A stretch of 64,000 nucleotides of DNA from Triticum aestivum (Eukaryota; Streptophyta; Magnoliopsida; Poales; Poaceae): positions 272,471,369 to 272,535,368 of the forward strand of contig NC_057807.1 in assembly GCF_018294505.1 (NCBI RefSeq), written 5' to 3'. Shown piece by piece: positions 57,170 through 64,000 of this stretch. The notes under the pieces are model-generated. The model was given only the letters and a program-made list of their open reading frames with translations, was not told where the DNA came from and made no database searches. Position 1 is the stretch's first letter, and every line of letters begins with the position of its first letter. Position numbers and translations under genes: made by a program.

Positions 57170-57993
57170 TCAATACGCTACGAAGGCGTCGGTTCCCGCG
57201 TACTCCGACTTGATGGCCTTGCCGTCCGCCCTCTTCCTCTTCTGCAGCCTCCCAACACCAGCCGCCCAAGGAGACGACCCCGAGAAGTTCAAGGAGCCGG
57301 CGACACGGATGACGGGGTCGCCGTTGCCGCTCGGAGCGGCGCCCGACACCTAGTCAGACCCGTCATCCTGCCGGCCAGTGACCTCGTCATTGCTGCCGTT
57401 GTCTTCCTCACCACTCTCGCTTGAGGAGGAGTCTTCATCATCGGAGGAGCTCTCCATGCAGCACCTCATGCGGGTCCCGAAGTGCCCGAAGATCTTGACG
57501 GAGAGGAGGCCACCCTCCATTAGTTTGAAATGGAGGGCGAGCCCATCCGTCAAGCTGTGGAGGCGAGCGAAGGTCTTCCACCCTCGGTGAAGATACATGG
57601 TGTTAGGGGCGGGGAACTCGATGTCGGCCCATGTGCCGCTGTTCCCACAACCCTCATGTGCAGCCGTAGAGCCTACGGTGGATCCAGCTCCATCTCCTGC
57701 ACAAATGGAGTCAGGAGGCGAAGGCGACGACGCGGTGCATGGCGCACCCTGACGAAGAATTCGCAGGGGTTGTCCCCGGCGTGGCCCTCCATCAGGGGAG
57801 AGGGTGCTGGGGGAGGCGAGGCTGATCTGCCGCCCCTCATCCTCTCCATCAACACCACGACGGCCGCGACCTCGCACCTCCCCCTTCCTCTAGCGTCCGT
57901 CTCCGCTTCTACGAGCTCTTGGGGAGGAGCGATGCGCTGTCTGGCCAAAACCCTCGCCGCCACTAATGAAGTGTCGCCACGCCCCCTCGCCAT
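57170..57993 (-). pseudogene. Antisense gene with a B3-like DNA-binding domain in the Tat-lineage element
   Basis: Likely a DNA-binding protein; target and role unknown. ATG at 57993 (MARGRGDTSL). After a variable N-terminus comes a segment with the layout of the plant B3 domain: FFVRV (first strand), RLRLLTPFVQEM (the 'RLxIPxxF' loop), TWADIEF, MYLHRGWKTFARLHSLTDG (the 'GWxxFxxxxxLxxGD' signature) and LSVKIFGHFGTR. An acidic serine-rich block (SSSDDEDSSSSESGEED) and a basic LQKRKRADGKA, possibly a nuclear localisation signal, follow, with the stop at 57170-57172. Damage: TAG at 57673-57675, a one-base frameshift near 57655 inside the domain, TAG at 57350-57352. B3 assignment is by eye from the order of motifs, not by search. 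Confidence 0.7.
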
Positions 57994-58069
57994 GGCAGAA
58001 GAAGAAAGGAAGCAGGAATGGGGAGAGGCAAATGGCGAAAGGTTGAGGGGCACCGTTCCTCCCGCTCCC

Positions 58070-58083
58070 CTCTTTATAAAGGG
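58070..58083 (-). promoter_or_regulatory. Putative TATA box of the antisense B3-like gene
   Basis: Minus strand reads CCCCTTTATAAAGAGGGG about 80 bp before the ATG at 57993, a good TATA context and distance for a plant gene. Confidence 0.6.
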
Positions 58084-58575
58084 GCGGGGGGGAGGCTCAG
58101 CCGCCCCCTCTCGGCCAATCCGGCTTCTTGAAGTGACAGCAAGTGGGGACGTCGACCGCCCTCCCCGTTCCATTGAAGGCGCGTGGGAATCGACCCGCAC
58201 GCGCGCGACTACCCATGTCCCGCGCGCCTGTCATTCGCTCTGTGTTATGCATGCAGCGAACATGGTGCAAGGGGTGGGCGCAGTGGGACGCGTGGAACGA
58301 CGGTTCCCGAGCGAGGGCAGTAAATGGGAGGCGGCCCTGCAGTCTCAAAGAGACACGCAAGCCGCCTCTTTACTGTCCACCACAAGGTGACGCCAACATG
58401 CTTCCGTCATGCGCGCGTGCACAACCCCCACGTCGCGCGTTCAACACGGGTCGTGGGGAAGCACAGCGGACAGAATAGTGGCCGCAGTAAAAATCCACCC
58501 CAACTTCCCGCACACCGTTCTGGGCCTGGCCCAACAACGTGATGTGCTTATGTTTGGCCCAGGCCCAGGGGCTCC
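58084..58575. other. Region between the antisense promoter and the 3' LTR
   Basis: GC-rich, no gene. The last bases (GGCCCAGGCCCAGGGGCTCC) include the polypurine-like tract that would prime plus-strand synthesis at the LTR. Confidence 0.5.
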
Positions 58576-59683
58576 TATCGGTGTACAAAAGTAAGGGTTC
58601 TCCTTTTGACCCCTTTACTTGTGCACGGGCAGTCAGAGCATCCCGCTATGGCCACACATAGACATGGCAGGAAAGGGAAGCTGGAGAGAAGCCGAAGCCA
58701 CAAGGATAAACGAAGCAACAACAAGGACCCTTACCGGGGCAGCCTCAGTAGCCCCGGCAAGACCCTTGCTGGGGCAGCTCGCCCACGCCAGCCGAAGAAA
58801 GCCACCCTTGAGCCCACCGAGGCTCGACAAACACATTGGGACGAGGCTCGGGCGGCACCTCTGTGGTGGCATGTAGATCTTTGTGAAGACAAAGAATAGA
58901 CAAGATCAAGTGAGGATAGGAAGGCAACCATCCTCACTGAAGAAACCCACAAGACCCTCAGCAAGATCCTTGCCGGGGAGGCCAGCGCACCACGGCAAGA
59001 CCCTTGCCGGGCCACCCGGCAAGACCCTTGCCAGGCCACCCGACAAGGCCCTCGCCAAGCGCACCGGCAGGGCCACTGCCACGCCTGCGCCAGCCAAGTC
59101 TTCGCCGCCATTCGCATGCAGCTGCCGATCCAGCCAGCTGGGTAGGCACCTGTGTGGCAACATGCAGCTCTTCGCGGAGACTCCACCACCGTGCCACCTC
59201 AGCTGCCTGCCTACCTACATGGCACCGCATGCATCGCTGGCCAAGGCGCATGTCGAAGCTTGAAGTTGCAGCGACGGACGGGATGAGCCTTGCCCCCATC
59301 CCCAATAAAGTGAAATGACACCTAAGCCTCGCATTAAATGCGCTTTGTCCTGTAGTACCTGCGATAAGCTCGCGATGCTGTAGCACTTTCCACCACCTGT
59401 GTGCCACTGTGGCAGCCCCTTTCTCCTATAAAAGGAGGCCCATGGCATACGGAGAAGGGATTCGGCTCTTTCAAACCTCGCAGCACCTAGAGCTAGTTCG
59501 AGAGCTCAAGAACACTAATACATCCACCAAAGCAGGATCGTAGGGTTTTATGCATCTTTGCGGCCCAAACCTGGGTAAATCCCCCCTTGTGTCATTTGCT
59601 AGTCCTACTCTCCTCATGATCCCCGCGCCCCGCAACCGTAGAAGGGATTCCAGTGATCCCATAGGTGTCGTTTCCCACCGACA
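58576..59683 (+). repeat. 3' LTR of the Tat-lineage element
   Basis: Same length as the 5' LTR. Its first bases are TATCGG rather than TGTCGG, a G-to-A change in the terminal dinucleotide. Ends CCCACCGACA followed by ACAAT. Confidence 0.93.
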
Positions 59684-61052
59684 ACAATACGTGAAAAGCT
59701 CGTAGGAATTTGATCGGTGATGGATAATTATGTCGGATGCGATTACTCATGTAATAGTTATAACATAGGGTGACACAAAACTAGTTCCAATTCATCAATG
59801 TAATGTAGGCATGTATTCCGAATATAGTCATACGTGCTTATGGAAAAAAACTTGCATGACATTTTTTGTCCTACCCTCCCGTGGCAGTGGGTTCCTAATG
59901 GAAACTAAGGGATATTAAGGCCTCCTTTTAATAGAGTACCAGACCAAAGCATTAACACATAGTGAATACATGAACTTCTCAAACTACGGTAATCACCGAG
60001 AAGTATCCCGATTATTGTCACTTCGGGGTTGTCGGATCATAACACATAATAGGTGATTATAGACTTGCAAGATAGGATCAAGAACTCACATATATTCATG
60101 AAAACATAATACGTTCCGATCTGAAATCAGGGCACTTGGGCCCTAGTGACAAGCATTAAGCATAGCAAAGTCATAGCAACATCAATCTCACAACATAGTG
60201 GATACTAGGGATCAAACCCTAACAAAACTAACTTGATTACATGGTAAATCTCATCCAACCCATCACCGTCAAGCAAGCCTACGATGGAATTACTCACGCA
60301 TGGCGGTGAGCATCATGAAATTGGTGATGGAGGATGGTTGATGATGATGACGGCGATGAATCCCCCCTCTCCGGAGCCCCGAACGGACTCCAGATCAGCC
60401 CTCCCGAGAGAGATTAGGGCTTGGCAGCGGCTCCGTATCGTAAAACGCGATGAAACTTTCTCTCTGATTTTTTTCTCCGCGAAAGCAAATATAAAGAGTT
60501 GGAGTTGAGGTCGGTGGCCATCCAGGGGGGCCACAAGGCAGAGGGCGCGCCTAGGGGGAGGGGGCTCGCCTCCCACCCTCGTGGACAGGGTGTGGGCCCC
60601 TAGCCTTGATTCTTTCGCCAGTATTATTATATTTTCTGAAAAGTTCCTCCGTCGATTTTTAGGTCAACCCGAGAACTTTGTTTCTGAACAAAAATAACAC
60701 CATGGCAGTTCTGCTGAAAACAGCGTCAGTCCGGGTTAGTTTCATTCAAATCATGCAAGTTAGAGTCCAAAACAAGGGCAAAAGTGTTTGGAAAAGTAGA
60801 TACGTTGGAGACGTATCAGCGGCATCGCCGGCCACTTCCTCCACGGCGTCGCTCCCTCGGCGGCGATGTCCACATCAGTAGGAGCTGCTGATGCTTTAGC
60901 TCTTGCTCGCTCTGCTACTCTGCTCTTGCTCTCGGTCCCCTACCTGATCTACTCTTTCTATTGCTCTTGCTCGCGCTGCTACTCTCGCTCTTGCTCTTGC
61001 TTGCGATGCTGCTCCGATTTTGCTACACTTCAGTCGACTAAATCGACTTTTG

Positions 61053-61416
61053 GGTCAGTCGATTTTCAGGGGGGGAGGGGGGGCTCGCCGGAGTTAAGGA
61101 AGAACCAGCCGTAGTGGGGAGGGGTGTCGCTGGAGAGGTACCCTACTATCTATCTTAGGGTTCAGGGTGGGGGCGGTGGTCGTCGGTAGTGGTGGGGCGG
61201 TGGCATAGGGATTGCTGGAGAAAAAGCTCGGCATGGTGGGGGCGAGACGGATGGCCGGGGTGGCGGCGGACCAGTGGTGGGGAATGGTTTCGGGGTGGGC
61301 GAGGCAGCAGGGGGCGGCGGTTTTGCCGATGGTGGCTGGCGGCTCAGGGGTGTGGAGGTTGAAGATGAACTGCATGCCCTTGATTTCATATCCAACGGCT
61401 GGAAAATCGACTGACC
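61053..61416. repeat. Perfect 15-bp inverted repeat spanning 364 bp
   Basis: GGTCAGTCGATTTTC at 61053-61067 and its reverse complement at 61402-61416. It could be the ends of a small terminal-inverted-repeat element; flanks show no obvious duplicated target. Confidence 0.55.
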
Positions 61417-61528
61417 AGAGATGAAAAAGTCAGTGAACTGACGTGTAGCCTCACCCTCATGCTGCTACATGACCAGCTGCCCCGGCTCCCGCACGCGCTG
61501 CTGCTACTGCTTTTTTGCTACTAGTGCG

Positions 61529-61628
61529 TTCAGTTTTGACAGTAAAATTCAGTTTCGATAGAAAAATTCAGTTCCGACAGTTAAGTTAAGTTTCGATAGT
61601 TAAATTCAGTTTCGATAGTTTAGTTCAG
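61529..61628 (+). repeat. 19-bp minisatellite, 5.3 copies
   Basis: Units of exactly 19 bp of the form TTCAGTTTCGATAGTTAAA, with two to four changes each. Confidence 0.95.
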
Positions 61629-61747
61629 AGATGAGCGGCTGATGTATTTTACATCTAGAACTTTGTGGTTATGCATTTTACGACATATATTGGAGATTCT
61701 ATTAGAATTACACTAAGGTTAACGTTGTCTCTCTTGTCATGCTTCAG

Positions 61748-61933
61748 CCTTGGTGTCGTACAACTCACCGGAGCTGCTCCAATGACAAAACCCTCCATCA
61801 CAGTGGAGCAGTACCCCGGGTTCCATCTCAAGATGCCTAAGATCTTCTTCCCCTCCTCCAATTGCCAAGTCAGCCGGATCATCCTCACCGACCAATCCAA
61901 TCATGCTAAGATTGACATGGCTTCGCCAAAGAG
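61748..61933 (+). other. Exon-like segment 1 of an unrecognised gene
   Basis: Open frame (VVQLTGAAP...KMPKIFFPSS...IILTDQSN...DMASPKR) preceded by a good acceptor (TCATGCTTCAG) and followed by a donor-like AAAGAG|GTTG. Its last 60 codons align without gaps with segment 2 and end in the same phase. No domain known to me. Confidence 0.35.
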
Positions 61934-62706
61934 GTTGTACACTTGTTGCATCTCTTTCTTACTCTACATGTTATATATATTGTCCATTGAGCACACGTAA
62001 TAACGTGAAATATGATTAGTTTCTCCTACTATATGACAAGCAGTGAGGTACCAGGCAACTTAGCTATCCGTGATGGACTCTCTTGAATGCCATCATTATT
62101 TATCTCTGCGTGTTTGAGCTGTGCATTTGTCGATGGGCCTGGGAGTTGAGCTAGTAGGGTCGTGGCCTGGGTCCAAAGTAGTAGAAGTAGCACAAAAACA
62201 TTTTTTGAGTGCAGGCTTTTCCGTGCTCAATCTTTCATACTAGAATCGCCAGTGCTTGAAAGGAAAAGTGAAGGAAAAACATAGGAATTGGAAAATTTCC
62301 TATGGTACTACTATTCATGCATTTGGTTCAAAGAAATGGAGCAAAGGAAAAAATTTAGGATTTGTTCCTTTAGTGTCTCCTTGAAAGAAAAACCATAGGA
62401 ATTTTAATATCCACTTGTCCTCCTTTTAAAATTCCTATTCATGAACCACAAGACTGAGAGATAGTAGCATAATAGAATTATAACTATACATTTTCTTGTG
62501 GTTTGGTTAATCTCACCATGCTTCTTTGCATCTTGTGATCTTCCAATCTTGTGAACCAAACACCCAGATTCACAGAAATGTTGTGTTTTTAAGTTCTCTG
62601 TTTTGCACGTGCATTCCTATCCTATTACTGTGTATTTCCTATCCCTGAGTTGTTAGAATCCTCCAATTCAAACGAGTCGTTACAGAATTACTTCTCTTAT
62701 AGATAG
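61934..62706. other. Intergenic or intron-like DNA, no gene seen
   Basis: AT-rich, with short frames only. A stretch at 62260-62690 is rich in GGAAAA/TTTTCC words (AAAATTTAGGAT, GGAATTTTAAT) as in many small grass transposons, but no ends could be fixed. Confidence 0.4.
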
Positions 62707-62751
62707 TTGTCAAAGAAAACCTTGTGTGGTTTGTCCCGCTCCTGCTGCGTC

Positions 62752-62930
62752 GTCGTCCACCCCAGCTCAGCTGCTCCAAAGACAGAAGGGTCTAACATAG
62801 TAGGGATCCGGCCTCCATACTGTCTTTTGCCGCCTCAGATCTTCTTCCCCGCCGCTGGCAGCCATGACAACTGCATTACCATCATCAACCGAGAAGATGA
62901 CCTCGAGGACTACATGGGTTCGCAAGAGAG
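62752..62930 (+). other. Exon-like segment 2 of an unrecognised gene
   Basis: Frame with VVHPSSAAPKTEG, PPQIFFPAAG and YMGSQER, ending at a donor-like AGAGAG|GTCG in the same phase as segment 1. About one third of the residues agree with segment 1 by eye. Confidence 0.35.
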
Positions 62931-63394
62931 GTCGCATTCTTTCGTGTCTGCTTACGTTATGCATCACTTAATATTACATGTTACTTTATCGTCGTGTTCG
63001 CTGATTAGACTCTGAGTCAACTCCAAACTAATGGTCAAAATTGAGTTTTTAAATGGTTTTGGGGTACATATCGGGGCCACAATCAATAGTATCTATCTAC
63101 TATCTGGTTAATCTCTGTCTACTATGAGTTTCATGTTGGGTGGGAAACAAATAGTAAAGAAGCCATTATCTGTATTTTTTAACTGAAGACATTATCTGCC
63201 TGCTATCATTGGTTTTGGGTCTATCCACAGGTTGCTACCATCACTCTGGATTTCTGCATGCACTCCTTACATAATCTCACTATGTTTTATTCCTATGCAT
63301 GTCAGTTATTGTACACAATGGAACTGAACATGTAGAGCAAAAGATACCAGCCTTGCGTGGCAATAAAATTTCATGAAGACGTCGCTCCATGGTA
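62931..63394. other. Intron-like or intergenic DNA
   Basis: AT-rich without a frame; nothing recognised. Confidence 0.4.
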
Positions 63395-63530
63395 GGCGCA
63401 AAGGCAGCCCCCCTCCACCCATTTCGGATTGTAATCGAGAGGAAGATATCTATTCTGAGGGGGGTTCAGAAGGAGAAGACCACTGAGGTCTTCACTCTAA
63501 CTTGGCATGCTAATGTTGGTTATATCATGC
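63395..63530 (+). other. Exon-like acidic segment 3
   Basis: One frame reads SDCNREEDIYSEGGSEGEDH before a stop; the following 46 bp (63485-63530) resemble the last 46 bp of the window at about 80%. A degenerate duplicated exon end is possible. Confidence 0.3.
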
Positions 63531-63894
63531 ATATGGTGCCTTGCATTGCTTACTTTATACATCAAATATGTCATCTGCTTAGTTTAGACATGCTTTGTGT
63601 GAATGCCATCTATTTAGTTTATTCATTGTTTATGTGAATTATGCAATACCGTATTGTTTAGCCAGGCATCATATATGTGAATTTTGCAATGCCATCCTTC
63701 TTAGCCAGTCATCTTATATGTGAATTATATCATGCCATCATTTTTTTGTTACGTATTACATTTGTCAACAATGTTAGTACATTCGACTACTCTTCATGTG
63801 CATTAGCCATTTGACCCAGTGATGGAAAATTCTGGAGTGAAAACAAGGGCTTCAAAGAACACTATGCTATCTCACGAAGCGCATATCTCGCTGG

Positions 63895-64000
63895 TTACGG
63901 ATAGCTCCTCAGAGGAGGATTCAGAGACAGATGACCAGTCCTATCCCCCCCCCCGAGGTGTATGCTCTAACTTGGCAGGGTTATGTTGCTCATATCATGC
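63895..64000 (+). other. Exon-like acidic segment 4 (runs to the window edge)
   Basis: Frame reads VTDSSSEEDSETDDQSYPPP, similar in character to segment 3, with a C-run at 63945-63953 and then the block shared with 63485-63530. Incomplete at the right edge. Confidence 0.3.

Larger units (their letters stand above)
48719..59683 (+). mobile_element. Tat-lineage Gypsy LTR retrotransposon with antisense B3-like gene
   Basis: Both LTRs are 1108 bp; the target duplication ACAAT (48714-48718, 59684-59688) is exact. Order: gag, protease, reverse transcriptase, RNase H remnant, second RNase H, integrase on plus; then an antisense gene on minus; then a purine-containing tract and the 3' LTR. The second RNase H and the antisense gene are hallmarks of the Tat (Grande/Retand-like) lineage. 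Multiple stops, frameshifts and a deletion in the polymerase make it dead. About 10 differences in the first 144 bp of the LTRs, 9 of them transitions (hand count). I do not know the Triticeae family name. Confidence 0.93.
48446..60818 (-). mobile_element. Solo LTR split by a Tat-lineage element (pieces 48446-48718 and 59689-60818)
   Basis: On minus the joined LTR (about 1.4 kb) starts TGATACGTCTCCAACGTATC and ends GTGGGTTATCA, termini related to those of the element at 39950-47495. No internal sequence is attached. Flanks GTGGC (48441-48445) and GCGGC (60819-60823) look like a target duplication with one change, so it is a solo LTR from recombination between two LTRs. Confidence 0.85.
60819..61746. 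other. Host DNA right of the solo LTR with repeats
   Basis: CTCTTGCTC-rich run at 60898-61010, a G-rich segment, an inverted repeat (61053-61067 with 61402-61416) and a 19-bp minisatellite (61529-61628). Frames on the minus strand (61094-61395) are proline-rich by composition. No gene is recognised. Confidence 0.5.

Noticed and set aside
57530..58390. 286-codon plus-strand frame overlapping the antisense B3-like gene
   Set aside because: It is a shadow of a GC-rich gene on the other strand; the minus strand carries recognisable motifs and a TATA box, this one none.

Overview
The window is transposon-dominated plant DNA, most probably from a Triticeae grass (wheat, Aegilops, rye or barley group). 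Evidence: LTR ends and a tRNA-iMet primer site that match the Sukkula LARD family as I remember it, Fatima-type Gypsy LTRs, Stowaway MITEs with the Triticeae CTCCCTCCG terminus, and deep LTR-in-LTR nesting. I see no intact cellular gene, no rRNA or tRNA gene and no CRISPR array. Almost every coding region is a decayed transposon gene. Family names are from memory; the structures (LTR pairs, target-site duplications, primer sites, splice phases) are read from the sequence.

Left block, 1-12346. A Mutator-like (MULE) transposase gene on the minus strand (8837-11795) is cut at its 3' end by a Sukkula-type element (7181-8836, minus), which is itself entered by a Fatima-like Gypsy element (1-7180, running off the left edge). 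The Fatima-like copy has gag-protease in sense and, between gag and the 3' LTR, a six-exon gene in antisense.

Middle, 12347-19274. About 7 kb of low-copy-looking sequence with MITEs, a (TG)n tract, local tandem repeats and a purine-rich stretch, but no convincing gene.

Right block, 19275-48294. A second Fatima-like element (minus; TSD ATCAT) carries a complete Sukkula-type element in its 3' LTR (19725-32129, TSD CCCCC) and a non-autonomous Gypsy element with a tRNA-Asp primer site in its gag gene (39950-47495, TSD CTATC). The antisense gene is present again with the same intron positions.

Far right. A solo LTR (48446-60818) is split by a nearly full-length Tat-lineage Gypsy element (48719-59683, TSD ACAAT) with gag, protease, reverse transcriptase, two RNase H domains and integrase, all inactivated. 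Between pol and its 3' LTR it carries an antisense gene with its own TATA box that encodes what I read as a B3-type DNA-binding domain; this is the most unusual object in the window. The last 3 kb (60819-64000) has a 19-bp minisatellite, an inverted repeat and paired exon-like segments of an unrecognised gene.

How the parts work together: sense gag/pol products would package and copy the element RNA, while the antisense genes are transcribed from their own promoters on the other strand, so their introns survive retrotransposition. Hand-counted LTR divergence (about 8% for the outer Fatima-like copy, 6% for the tRNA-Asp element in its gag, 3% for the Sukkula-type element in its LTR) agrees with the nesting order.
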